Below, one piece after another: positions 35,416 to 44,232 of a stretch of 64,000 nt of DNA. A program made the translations under genes and the position numbers. This DNA is from G963674835 sp963674835 (GTDB taxonomy: Bacteria; Planctomycetota; Planctomycetia; Pirellulales; Thermoguttaceae): assembly GCA_963674835.2 (NCBI GenBank), contig CAXXKC010000001.1, forward strand, positions 496,001 through 560,000. Reading direction: 5' to 3'. Under the pieces are notes generated by a model, which searched no databases, was not told the DNA's origin, and worked only from the letters and a program-made list of their open reading frames with translations. Within the stretch, counting starts at the first letter, position 1; the number at the start of each line of letters is the position of its first letter.

Positions 35416-37175
35416 GCTCAACGATACGCAGCGGCAAGGATCTGGAACAGGCGGCAGTTGCGGGGCGGGAGACGCTGTATCCGCAGCGGCTGAAGATTTT
35501 GATCGGCTCGGCCAGTTGCGGCGTCGCCGTGGGTGTGCGGGAGATCGAGGCGGCGGTGAACCGCGCGGTGCGCGATCTGAAGGTGGATGCAACCGTGTGC
35601 CGCACGGGGTGCATCGGTTACTGCGCCAAGGAACCGCTGGTGGATTTCGTACTGCCGGGCGGTCCGCGGGTGAGCTACGCGAACATGACGCCGGAGAAGG
35701 CGATCGCGTTGGTGCGGGCGTATAGCCAGGGCGACTACCGGCCGGAGCTGGCGTTGGGGCGGTTCGCGAGCGAAGAGCATGTGTCGACCGGCGAAACGCA
35801 CGAGTATGGGCTGTGTCCGGAGGCGCTCGATGAGATTCCGCTGTGGTCGGAGATGGATTTCTATCGCCGGCAGAAGAAGGTGATTCTGCGGAATTGCGGG
35901 TCGATCGATCCGATGTCGATCGATGAGACGATCGCGCGGGGGACGTATCGGGGCGCGCTGAAGGCGATGACCGAGATGTCGGCGGACGCGGTGATCGAAG
36001 AAGTGATTCAGTCGGGGCTGCGCGGGCGCGGCGGCGCGGCGTTTCCGACCGGCCTGAAGTGGCGGTTAGCCCGACAGGCGGCGGCCGACGTGAAATACGT
36101 GGTGTGCAACGCCGACGAAGGCGAGCCGGGCGCGTACATGGACCGGACGATCCTGGAAGGCGATCCGCACGCAGTGCTGGAGGGAATGCTGATCGGCTCG
36201 TTCGCGATCGGCGCGAGCGAAGGGTTCATCTACGTTCGCAGCGAATATCCGCTGGCGATCGAGATCCTGGAACATGCGATTGACGAGGCTCACCAACGCG
36301 GTCTGCTCGGCGAGGACATCCTGGGGAGCGGCTGGTCGTTCCACGTGACCGTGCGTCGGGGAGCGGGTGCGTACATCTGCGGTGAGGAAACGGCACTGAT
36401 CGAGTCGTTGGAAGGACACTCGGGCGAGCCACGCACGCGACCTCCGTATCCGGTGACGGAAGGGCTGTGGGGAAAGCCGACCGTGGTGAACAACGTGAAA
36501 ACGTGGGCGAGCTTGGCGCCGATCGTGACGCGGGGTTCGGCCTGGTACACGTCGATGGGCACGAAGCGGACTCCGGGGACGACGATCTTCTCGCTGGAAG
36601 GTGCCGTGAACAACGCGGGGTTGGTGGAGGTTCCGTTTGGGATCACGGTGCGCGAGCTGATCGAAGAGATCGGCGGAGGCGTGGCGGACGGGCGACCGCT
36701 GAAGGCGTTGCAGGCGGGCGGGGCTTCGCGCGGGTGCGTGGGGCCGTCGATGTTGGACCTGGCGATCGACACCGAGGACCGCGACGGCGAGAGTATCATG
36801 ATCGGCACGGGCGGGGTCATCGTGTTGGACGACCGCGCGTGCATGGTCGACATGGCACAGTTTTTGGTGGGCTTCTTCCTGGAGGAGTCGTGCGGTAAGT
36901 GCGTTCCGTGCCGGGAAGGAAGCAAACAGATGCACCGGATCCTCACGCGGATTTGTGAAGGAAAGGCGTCGCCGGGAGACCTTGGGCTGTTGGAGCGCTT
37001 GGCGAAGACGATCAAGGCGGCTGCCGTGTGCGGCATGGGAAGCATGGCACCGACGGCGGTGCTGACCACGCTTGCACATTTCCGAGATGAATTTGAGGCC
37101 CACGTACGCCAGCGGCAGTGCCCGGCAGGAGTGTGTCCCTGCGGGGAACGAGCAGTGGCGGGGGCCGGTGTGTGA
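35412..37175 (+). CDS. nuoF: NuoF/HoxF-like NADH-binding flavoprotein
   Basis: A 587-residue protein. An N-terminal thioredoxin-like [2Fe-2S] domain (SASCGVAVG ... CRTGCIGYC) precedes the NuoF core with GRGGAAFPTGLKW, NADEGEPGAY, GAYICGEETALIESLEG and the [4Fe-4S] ligands SCGKCVPC, plus a later Cys in VCGMG. It should bind FMN and NADH and feed electrons through the adjacent NuoE and NuoG-like domains. The layout is that of NADH-linked hydrogenase and formate dehydrogenase diaphorase subunits, but no hydrogenase or FDH catalytic subunit is present here. The ATG overlaps the previous stop (ATGA). Confidence 0.85.
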   Translation: MSSTIRSGKDLEQAAVAGRETLYPQRLKILIGSASCGVAVGVREIEAAVNRAVRDLKVDATVCRTGCIGYCAKEPLVDFVLPGGPRVSYANMTPEKAIALVRAYSQGDYRPELALGRFASEEHVSTGETHEYGLCPEALDEIPLWSEMDFYRRQKKVILRNCGSIDPMSIDETIARGTYRGALKAMTEMSADAVIEEVIQSGLRGRGGAAFPTGLKWRLARQAAADVKYVVCNADEGEPGAYMDRTILEGDPHAVLEGMLIGSFAIGASEGFIYVRSEYPLAIEILEHAIDEAHQRGLLGEDILGSGWSFHVTVRRGAGAYICGEETALIESLEGHSGEPRTRPPYPVTEGLWGKPTVVNNVKTWASLAPIVTRGSAWYTSMGTKRTPGTTIFSLEGAVNNAGLVEVPFGITVRELIEEIGGGVADGRPLKALQAGGASRGCVGPSMLDLAIDTEDRDGESIMIGTGGVIVLDDRACMVDMAQFLVGFFLEESCGKCVPCREGSKQMHRILTRICEGKASPGDLGLLERLAKTIKAAAVCGMGSMAPTAVLTTLAHFRDEFEAHVRQRQCPAGVCPCGERAVAGAGV

Positions 37176-37296
37176 GAGAGCTTGGTGGGAGTGAAAAAGT
37201 CCTCAGCGTGAGACGCTTGCCCGTGTGTGGGTGAAGGGAGAGGTTGGGGGCGATGAAGGTTTTGTTCGTAATCCTCGATTTGTAGTTGCGATTGCC

Positions 37297-40200
37297 ATGG
37301 ACATGACTGCACCGGATCGCGTTACCATTGAGCTCGACGGCCGCACGGCGGAGGTTCCGCGGGGCACGACCATTCTGACGGCTGCGCGGCAGATGGGCGT
37401 GTCGATTCCGACGTTGTGCAACTACCGGGGCCTCTCGCCGTACGGGGCGTGCCGGGTGTGCCTGGTGGAGTTGGAGACGCCGCGGGGCGGGCAGTTGGTG
37501 GCCTCGTGCAGCCATCCGATCGAATCGCCGCTAGTGGTGCATACCGAGACAGAAGCGGTGAAGGAAGCCCGACAGACGGTGCTGGAACTGCTGCTGGCAC
37601 AGGCGCCGGATTCGCTCGAGCTGAAGGAGTTTGCCGAGTCGCTGGGTGTGCCGTCGACGCCGTTTGAGCCGGAGGCGGACGGTAGTTGCGTGCTGTGCGG
37701 ACTGTGCACTCGGGTGTGCAGCGAAATGATGGGCCGCGGGGCGATCAGTCTGTTCGGCCGGGGGGCGGATCGCGAGGTGCGCACGGCATTCGCCGAGACG
37801 ACGGACCAGTGCCAGGCATGCGGCGCGTGCGCGTTCGTGTGCCCAACGGGCGCCATCGACCTGGCGACCATTACGGCTCGGCGACTGAAGCCGCACGTGA
37901 CGGGCTTCGACAAGTTCCTGACTGCCCGGCCGTGCATCGACCTGGCACATCCGCAGGCGTCGCCGCGCGTGCCGGTGATCGATCGGGAGAACTGCATTCA
38001 CTTCAAGACGGGCGAATGCGGGTTGTGCGCTCAGGTCTGCCAGGCGGGGGCGATCGATTACGAGCAGGAGGAGGAGAAGCTGGAGCTGGAGGTGGGCAGC
38101 GTGGTGCTGACGCCGGGGTTCGAGGCCTTCGACGCCACGCGGCGCGGCGAGTTCGGCTTCGGGTTCGCGCCGAACGTGCTGACGAACGTACAGTTCGAAC
38201 GGCTGCTGTCGGCTTCGGGCCCAACGCAGGGGCACGTGGTTCGGCCGAGCGACGGAAAGGCGCCGAGGCGGCTAGCGTTCATCCAGTGCATCGGATCGCG
38301 CGACACGGGCTGCGACAACGATTACTGCTCGTCGGTGTGCTGCATGGCGGCGACCAAGGAAGCGATTTTGGCCAAGGAGCACGAGCCGGGGCTGGACGTG
38401 ACGGTGTTCTTCCTAGACCTGCGGGCGTTTGGGAAGGATTTTGACCGTTATTGCGACCGGGCGAAGAACCAGTTGGGCGTGCGGTATCTGCGATCGTTCA
38501 TTTCGCGGACGTACGAGATGCCGGGCACGAAGAACGTGCGCGTCGTGTACGCCGATACGACGAGTGGAGGGATGAAGCAGGTCGAGGAAGAGTTCGACAT
38601 GATCGTGCTCTCGCTGGGCCTGGAGCCGAGCGCTACGCTGCGCGAGCAGGCTGATCGGTTGAAGGTGGTGTTGAACCGCTGGGGTTTCGCAGAGACGAGC
38701 GAGTTGGCACCGATGGACACTTCGCGGCCGGGTGTTTTCGTCGGCGGCGCGTTCCAGGAGCCGAAGGACATTCCGGACACGGTGATGCAGGCCAGCGCGG
38801 CGGCGGCGCGGGCGATGTCGCTGTTGTCGCCGTCGCGGGGAACGCGCGTGCGGGTGAAGAAGTACCCACCGCAGCGCGACATTGCGGACGAGCCGGCGCG
38901 GGTGGGCGTGTTCATTTGCCATTGCGGGAGCAACATCGCGTCGGTCGTGGACGTGCGGCGAGTCGTGGCGCGGGCGCAGGAGCTGCCTAACGTGGTGATC
39001 GCCGAGCACAACACGTACACGTGCGCGGACGATACACAGAACCGGATCAAGGATCGGATTGCCGAGTATGGGCTGAACCGAGTGGTCGTGGCGTCGTGCA
39101 CGCCGCGGACGCACGAGCCGATCTTCCGCGACACGCTTCGCGACTCCGGGCTGAACCCGTACCTGCTGGAGATGGCGAACATTCGCGATCAGTGTTCGTG
39201 GGTGCACTCGGGGCAACCGGGCCGGGCGACGGATAAGGCGGTGGACCTGGTGCGGATGGCCGTGGCGAGGGCGTCGCGGTTGATGCCGCTGGAGGAAACG
39301 ACCGTTCCGGTGAGCAACGCGGCGCTGGTTGTGGGAGGCGGCATCGCCGGGATGACCGCGGCGTTGGCGTTGGCGGAACAGGGTTTCCCGGTGCATCTGG
39401 TGGAGAAGTCGGCGGAGCTGGGCGGGGCGCTACGGCAACTGCATCGCACGCTGGACGGCGAGGACATTCAGGCATTCTTGTCGAACACGATCGACCAGAT
39501 CAACTGGCACTCGCGCATCCACGTGTATCTGAAGGCACATGTGGAGAAGGTGCAAGGCCACGTGGGGCATTTCTCGTCGACGCTGATTACGGAGGAAGGC
39601 TCGCTGAACGTGGACCATGGGGCGGTCGTTGTAGCGACCGGGGCGACCGAGGCGAAGCCGAAAACATTCGGCTACGGGAGCAGCCCAAAGGTGCTCACGC
39701 AGTTGGAGTTGAGCGATCGGCTGGGACGCGGCGAACTGGAGTTGCGTGACGGTGCGACGATCGCAATGATTCAGTGCGTGGAACAGCGTACGGCGGAGCG
39801 GCCGCATTGCAGCCGGGTTTGCTGCACGACCGCCGTGAAGAACGCGTTGGCATTGCGAGAGCGTTATCCGCAGTCGCGGATCGTCGTTTTGTATCGCGAC
39901 ATGCGGACGTACGGCTTTCGCGAGGCGGCGTATCGCGAGGCGAGGGAGAAGGGCGTGCTATTCGTGCGTTACGACGCGGAGCAGCCGCCGCAATTGGAAG
40001 TGAATGGGAAGCTGCAACTGCGAGTGCGGGAGCCGGCGCTGGGACGGGAGCTGGAGATGGAGCCGGACCTGGTGGTGTTGGCGGCGCCGATGGTGCCGCG
40101 CGCCGACCGGCAGGAGATCTCGGACCTTTTGCGGGTGCCGCTGAATGCGGATGGGTTCTTCGTGGAAGCGCACATGAAGCTTCGGCCGGTGGACTTCGCG

Positions 40201-40632
40201 AGCGAAGGGTTGTTCCTGTGCGGGACAGCGCATGCTCCGAAGTTTGTGAGCGAGGCGATCGCCCAGGCCAACGCGGTTGCTGGCCGGGCGGCGTCGATCC
40301 TGGGCAAGAAGCGGATGCCAGTGGGTGGTCAGACGGCGTGGGTCGATCAGGACAAGTGCATTTCCTGCATGACGTGCGTGCACGTTTGCCCGTACATGGC
40401 TCCCTTGGTGAATGAGTTCAACAAGGCGGAGGTGCAGGGCGCGACGTGTATGGGTTGTGGTAGCTGTACGGCGGAGTGTCCGGCGAAGGCGATCACGTTG
40501 CGCCATTACGTAGACAACCAGGTTATGGCGGCCGTGAGCGGTCTGCTTGGAGCGGCGCTGGAGGAGCGGGCATTGAATGCCGAGTATCCGGAGCAAGTGG
40601 GTGTGGCGCCGCCGCGATGGCATAAGCGTTAG
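37297..40632 (+). CDS. hdrA: NuoG-N - HdrA(C-half) - HdrA giant iron-sulfur flavoprotein
   Basis: An 1111-residue fusion. Residues 1-80 are a NuoG/HoxU-type [2Fe-2S] domain (Cys41 in CNYRG, GACRVC). Residues ~130-190 carry further clusters (CVLCGLCTRVC, CQACGACAFVC). From ~225 the second half of an HdrA appears (CIHFKTGECGLCAQVC, then CSSVCCMAATKEAIL), continuing the HdrA begun at 34495. From ~537 a nearly complete second HdrA follows: VGVFICHCGSNI, the FAD loop VVGGGIAGMTAAL at ~676, CSRVCCTTAVK, and C-terminal ferredoxin motifs CISCMTCVHVC and CMGCGSCTAEC. HdrA flavins are where electron bifurcation occurs in known Hdr complexes. The start is a choice between ATGs at 37297 and 37303; the ribosome binding site is weak. 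Confidence 0.82.
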   Translation: MDMTAPDRVTIELDGRTAEVPRGTTILTAARQMGVSIPTLCNYRGLSPYGACRVCLVELETPRGGQLVASCSHPIESPLVVHTETEAVKEARQTVLELLLAQAPDSLELKEFAESLGVPSTPFEPEADGSCVLCGLCTRVCSEMMGRGAISLFGRGADREVRTAFAETTDQCQACGACAFVCPTGAIDLATITARRLKPHVTGFDKFLTARPCIDLAHPQASPRVPVIDRENCIHFKTGECGLCAQVCQAGAIDYEQEEEKLELEVGSVVLTPGFEAFDATRRGEFGFGFAPNVLTNVQFERLLSASGPTQGHVVRPSDGKAPRRLAFIQCIGSRDTGCDNDYCSSVCCMAATKEAILAKEHEPGLDVTVFFLDLRAFGKDFDRYCDRAKNQLGVRYLRSFISRTYEMPGTKNVRVVYADTTSGGMKQVEEEFDMIVLSLGLEPSATLREQADRLKVVLNRWGFAETSELAPMDTSRPGVFVGGAFQEPKDIPDTVMQASAAAARAMSLLSPSRGTRVRVKKYPPQRDIADEPARVGVFICHCGSNIASVVDVRRVVARAQELPNVVIAEHNTYTCADDTQNRIKDRIAEYGLNRVVVASCTPRTHEPIFRDTLRDSGLNPYLLEMANIRDQCSWVHSGQPGRATDKAVDLVRMAVARASRLMPLEETTVPVSNAALVVGGGIAGMTAALALAEQGFPVHLVEKSAELGGALRQLHRTLDGEDIQAFLSNTIDQINWHSRIHVYLKAHVEKVQGHVGHFSSTLITEEGSLNVDHGAVVVATGATEAKPKTFGYGSSPKVLTQLELSDRLGRGELELRDGATIAMIQCVEQRTAERPHCSRVCCTTAVKNALALRERYPQSRIVVLYRDMRTYGFREAAYREAREKGVLFVRYDAEQPPQLEVNGKLQLRVREPALGRELEMEPDLVVLAAPMVPRADRQEISDLLRVPLNADGFFVEAHMKLRPVDFASEGLFLCGTAHAPKFVSEAIAQANAVAGRAASILGKKRMPVGGQTAWVDQDKCISCMTCVHVCPYMAPLVNEFNKAEVQGATCMGCGSCTAECPAKAITLRHYVDNQVMAAVSGLLGAALEERALNAEYPEQVGVAPPRWHKR

Positions 40633-40695
40633 AGAGCGTGGTGCGGTTTTGGGGCGGCTGTGCGACATTGTGAGAGAGATTGTGCGAGGCAAGCG

Positions 40696-41178
40696 ATGGA
40701 TGATGAACCGTTGATCCTGGCGTTCTGCTGCCACTACTGTGCGTATGCGGCGGCCGATTTGGCCGGGTCGATGCGATTGCAGTATCCCGGAAACGTGCGC
40801 GTGCTGCGGCTGCCTTGCACGGGGAAGCTCGAAGTGAATTATTTGCTGGCGGCATTCGAGCGGGGCGTGGACGGCGTGATGGTAGCCGGCTGCCTGGAAG
40901 GGGGCTGCCATTTTCTGGAAGGGAATCTGCGGGCGCGGCGTCGCGTGGAGCGCGGGCGGCAATTCCTGGCGGAGATCGGCCTGGAGCCGGAGCGGTTGGA
41001 GATGTTCAACCTATCGTCGGCGGACGGGCCGCGATTTGCGGAGATTGTGACAACGATGGTGGAGCGGGTGAGGAAGCTTGGCCCGAGCCCCCTGCGCCGC
41101 GACCCGAAACGGATGGAAGAAAACGTTCAGGAAATGAGCCGGCAGGCAGAAGCGATGCTGGCGGGAGAGAAACGATGA
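40696..41178 (+). CDS. mvhD: MvhD-like hydrogenase iron-sulfur subunit, copy 2
   Basis: A 160-residue MvhD-family protein: FCCHYCAYAAADLAGSMRL, LPCTGKLEVNYLLAAFERG, and GCLEGGCHFLEGNLRARRR. It resembles the usual HdrA-partner MvhD more closely than copy 1 does. The ATG at 40696 follows a GAGG. The C-terminus adds a short Met/Glu-rich helix. Placed between HdrA and MetV, it is the likely electron carrier from HdrA to the methylene-THF reductase. Its stop overlaps the MetV ATG. Confidence 0.83.
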   Translation: MDDEPLILAFCCHYCAYAAADLAGSMRLQYPGNVRVLRLPCTGKLEVNYLLAAFERGVDGVMVAGCLEGGCHFLEGNLRARRRVERGRQFLAEIGLEPERLEMFNLSSADGPRFAEIVTTMVERVRKLGPSPLRRDPKRMEENVQEMSRQAEAMLAGEKR

Positions 41179-41867
41179 TAGTTGCCGATCGCAAGAAGGT
41201 CCCGGAAATCCGCGACATGATCAAGAAGCACCAGCGCGTGCTCCTGGTGGGCTGCGGCACGTGCGTGACGGTGTGTCTGGCCGGTGGCGAGCGCGAGGTA
41301 GGCATCCTGGGCTCGGCGCTGCGGATGGCACTGCGGCTGGACGGCCACGGCGACGTGACGGTCGACGAGTGCACGATCGAGCGCCAATGCGAGGACGCTT
41401 TCATCGATATTCTCGCCCAGCGCGCCGGCGAGTACGACGCGGTCTGTTCGCTGGGCTGCGGGGCGGGCGTGCAGGCGCTGGCGGAGCGATTTCCGGAACT
41501 GCCGGTGTATCCGGGGCTCAATACGCAGTTCATGGGCATCCTGGAAGCCCAGGGTGTGTGGACGGAGAAGTGCGCCGGTTGCGGCAATTGCCGATTGGGC
41601 CAGTTCGTGGGGATTTGCCCGATTACGCGGTGTGCCAAGCACATGCTCAATGGTCCGTGCGGCGGATCGCAGGACGGGCATTGCGAAGTGAACGCCGATT
41701 TGCCCTGCGCCTGGCAGTTGATCTACGACCGGGCGAAGTCGCTGGGTGTGGTCGACCAGTTTGATGAGATCATGCCACCCCACGATTGGTCGACGGGGCA
41801 GGACGGCGGTCCTCGCAAGGTGGTTCGCGAGGATCAGTGCATCGCCGGAATGGGTCCGAAGGCGTGA
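41175..41867 (+). CDS. metV: MetV-type methylene-THF reductase zinc/Fe-S subunit
   Basis: A 230-residue protein matching the MTHFR C-terminal zinc-binding family: VLLVGCGTCVTVCLAGGEREV in the N-terminal part and, later, CAGCGNCRLG ... CPITRCAKHMLNGPCGGS. In acetogens MetV partners MetF and links it to electron donors. Here MetF is the second gene of the operon and MetV the last, nearly 14 kb apart, with the whole Hdr/Nuo/GOGAT set between them. The ATG overlaps the mvhD stop. The gene ends 28 bases before the insertion-sequence target duplication. Confidence 0.82.
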   Translation: MIVADRKKVPEIRDMIKKHQRVLLVGCGTCVTVCLAGGEREVGILGSALRMALRLDGHGDVTVDECTIERQCEDAFIDILAQRAGEYDAVCSLGCGAGVQALAERFPELPVYPGLNTQFMGILEAQGVWTEKCAGCGNCRLGQFVGICPITRCAKHMLNGPCGGSQDGHCEVNADLPCAWQLIYDRAKSLGVVDQFDEIMPPHDWSTGQDGGPRKVVREDQCIAGMGPKA

Positions 41868-41895
41868 GTAGTCGCGGCTTTGCGAGAGTGTCGCT

Positions 41896-43302
41896 CTAGC
41901 AGCCCGTTGAAAAGCTCACAGTTCGGTCGCAGATCGAGTTAGTAACACGGCGTTCGACCATCTGGCGGTGAATCGGGTGGGGACACCACGCCAGCGCGCC
42001 CGAGGCCGCAAAGCGTTTTCGGAGGTCAATCAAGGCAAGATGCACAGCGCACAAAAGACCGCAAAGCCCTTGAAGGCACCGCGGCTTGCCCATGCCGAAC
42101 AGCTTGCGCACCAACAGGCCCAGGTTCCGCGCCGCCACCTGGATCAGGTACCGTTTGCTTACGTTCACCAGGCCTCGCAGCCAGGTTCGCCTCGCTCCGC
42201 CGGTGTCGCACACGTGCGCGAAGCTCCGTTCCACACGCTCACTCCGCAGTCGGCCCAAACGTCGGCCTCGCTTGCCTCGGGTGCGCTTTCGATTCGCATA
42301 GGCCGCCCGGCGATACTCGGCCGGCTGGGCCGTCCAGCAGCGATGGCTCTTGAATTTCGGCTCCGGAATGTATGCGCGAATGTGATGATCCCGCCCCAGC
42401 GCCACCAAGTTCTCGGTCGAGTAGTAGCCTTTGTCGGTAACCGCGTTGTGGATGTCTCTCTTCCCGTCGGCTTCGTCCAGATGATCTTGAGCCTCAAGCA
42501 CGCTGGGAATCAACGTCTGCGAATCTCCCTGATCGGCCGTGTAGACCGTCGCAGCCAACACGAATTCGCTCTCCAGATCCACCACGTGTTCGGCTTTGTA
42601 GGCCAAGTGCGTGCGACCGTCCTTCATCTTGGCGATGCGGCTATCGGGATCTGCGGGCGATTGCCACTGGTCGTTGGAGACCTTCTTGTCTCCTTTCTTG
42701 TTGCGATCTTTGTCGAAACGCCGCAAGTCCTCGTCGGTCGGGTTCTCGATGCCCGCTTCCTCGGCCAATCGCCGCAAGTATTGCTTCCAGTCCTCGCCGG
42801 TGTCTCTGCGGACGATCGACTTCATCGCCGCGTTGGCTTCCAGCGTCGTGGAGTCCACCGCCACGGACTTGCCCCGCAGGAGGTTCTTCCGCGAGGCGAT
42901 CTCCAGGATATACACAAATACCTGCTCGTGGACCGACTCGGGCAGTCGTTGCCGAATGCGCGTGAGGCTGGAATGGTCCGGCACGGCTTCCGTGGGCTCC
43001 AAGCCCAGGAACTCCCGCAGCGAAAGGCTGTCAGAACAGCGCCAGGCGATGCCTCGCTGCGAGTCGATCCCTTCAAAATATCCGACGAACAGCATGCGGA
43101 AGTAGCGGCCCGGCGGGATCGACCGGCGACCGCCTTCGGCGTAGTAGGGTTCGCAGAGATCCTCGACGAACTCGTCGAAGTCCGCCTTGCGGAGAAGTTG
43201 TTGCAACCGCTGATAGAACGGATGGCCCGCCGATCGCGGCACGTCCCGCCAGGCGACCCAGAATTCCTCCTGCCGCTGTTCCGGCCCACGACCCAAAGCC
43301 AT
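41896..43302 (-). CDS. DDE transposase of the IS1182/IS5-like element
   Basis: A 468-residue transposase. An N-terminal DUF772-like domain (HPFYQRLQQLLRKADFDEFV, DHSSLTRIRQRL) precedes the DDE core: AVDSTTLEANAAMKS with the first Asp, DPDSRIAKMKDGRTHLAYKAEH, VTDKGYYS, and a C-terminal helix RSERVERSFAHVCD supplying the Glu. The reading frame is intact. The ATG at 43302 is preferred (AAAAGGGA upstream) over a GTG at 43338. The stop codon TAG is supplied by the CTAG target duplication, one base outside the inverted repeat. Confidence 0.85.
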   Translation of the reverse strand: MALGRGPEQRQEEFWVAWRDVPRSAGHPFYQRLQQLLRKADFDEFVEDLCEPYYAEGGRRSIPPGRYFRMLFVGYFEGIDSQRGIAWRCSDSLSLREFLGLEPTEAVPDHSSLTRIRQRLPESVHEQVFVYILEIASRKNLLRGKSVAVDSTTLEANAAMKSIVRRDTGEDWKQYLRRLAEEAGIENPTDEDLRRFDKDRNKKGDKKVSNDQWQSPADPDSRIAKMKDGRTHLAYKAEHVVDLESEFVLAATVYTADQGDSQTLIPSVLEAQDHLDEADGKRDIHNAVTDKGYYSTENLVALGRDHHIRAYIPEPKFKSHRCWTAQPAEYRRAAYANRKRTRGKRGRRLGRLRSERVERSFAHVCDTGGARRTWLRGLVNVSKRYLIQVAARNLGLLVRKLFGMGKPRCLQGLCGLLCAVHLALIDLRKRFAASGALAWCPHPIHRQMVERRVTNSICDRTVSFSTGC

Positions 43303-43390
43303 GTTCGATTCCCTTTTGCGCGACCCAAGGTGTTCCACACCCCCAGAACCGCCGCATGATACCGATTAACCCGAGATTTTCAACAGGCTG
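41900..43390 (-). mobile_element. IS1182/IS5-like insertion sequence, complete
   Basis: A 1491-bp element with terminal inverted repeats: CAGCCCGTTGAAAAGCTC at the left and CAGCCTGTTGAAAATCTC (reverse complement of the right end), 16 of 18 identical. It is flanked by the 4-bp direct repeat CTAG (41896-41899 and 43391-43394). It encodes one DDE transposase. The preserved ends and target duplication suggest a recent insertion. The family name is from transposase resemblance. Confidence 0.85.
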
Positions 43391-44158
43391 CTAGCGGCCT
43401 TCGTACCAGTAGCGGCGAATGTAGTCGTTGATCTTGTTGCGCGCGAAGAGGATCGCGAAAAGCCCGCGAAAGAAGTCGGCGAACATGTGCCAGTCGCCGC
43501 GCTCGTCGAACTTGCGGGAGGAATTGAGAACGATCGCCGGGGCGATTCTGAGACGGCGCGCCGTGAAGCGAGTTGCCAGTCGCTGTTTCGGGCGACGGCG
43601 CGCGCCGAGGCGTTTGAGGGATCGCAGGAAGATGACGTCCTCGCCTACCTTCACGTTCTCGTTGAAACCGCCCACCTCTTGAAAGTCGACCCGACGGCAG
43701 AACCAGACGCCGCCGTCGAAATCAAAGAGCCAGAGTCCGGGCATGATGAGATACCAGGTGGCGAGGATGCCCGGGGACCAGCGTTCCATGGTCAGGCCGG
43801 TCGCGCCGCCGAGATAGCCGGGCCGCTGCATGACGGCTTCGATGTAGTTGAAGGTCTCGGGGTGGATTCGGAAATCGGCGTCGGCGAAGGCGAGAAGGTC
43901 TCCGCGGGCGACGGCGGCGCCACCGTTGCGGGCGGCGGCGATCAGGCGTTTGGAGACGTGCTCGACGCGACAACCTCGATCGGCGGCAATCTGTGGCGTT
44001 TGGTCGGTGCTGCAGTTATCGGCGAGGATCACCTCGACCTGATCGGCTCCGTACTGGTAACGTGCTCGAGCGGCATCGATCGAATCGAGGAGCCGGGGGA
44101 GGTAGACCGCCTCGTTCCACGCGGGAATGATGAGGGAGATGCGGTAGGGTTGGCTCAT
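43391..44158 (-). CDS. Family 2 glycosyltransferase
   Basis: A 255-residue GT-A-fold enzyme: SLIIPAWNEAVYLPRLLDSI at the N-terminus, ADNCSTDQTP, and the metal/nucleotide-sugar motif FADADFRIHPE. Downstream, MERWSPGILATW ... VGGFNENVKVGEDVIFLRSLKRLG matches GT2 acceptor-side text. It has no transmembrane anchor beyond one hydrophobic stretch (WYLIMPGLWLFDF). The donor and acceptor are unknown. It lies between two insertion sequences: one abuts its stop codon (the TAG is in the CTAG target duplication, so the protein end is unchanged) and the other begins 77 bases upstream of its ATG, which may affect its promoter. Confidence 0.8.
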   Translation of the reverse strand: MSQPYRISLIIPAWNEAVYLPRLLDSIDAARARYQYGADQVEVILADNCSTDQTPQIAADRGCRVEHVSKRLIAAARNGGAAVARGDLLAFADADFRIHPETFNYIEAVMQRPGYLGGATGLTMERWSPGILATWYLIMPGLWLFDFDGGVWFCRRVDFQEVGGFNENVKVGEDVIFLRSLKRLGARRRPKQRLATRFTARRLRIAPAIVLNSSRKFDERGDWHMFADFFRGLFAILFARNKINDYIRRYWYEGR

Positions 44159-44232
44159 GTTGGGCCGCGCGGACGGTGCATCGTGATGGGGATTGTGAGC
44201 GCCGCGACCGGATGCCTGATTACGGTTGTGTT

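Noticed and set aside
25828..41867. The operon as a hydrogenase or formate dehydrogenase complex
   Set aside because: NuoEFG-like and MvhD subunits are present, but there is no [NiFe] or [FeFe] hydrogenase or molybdopterin catalytic subunit anywhere in the operon.
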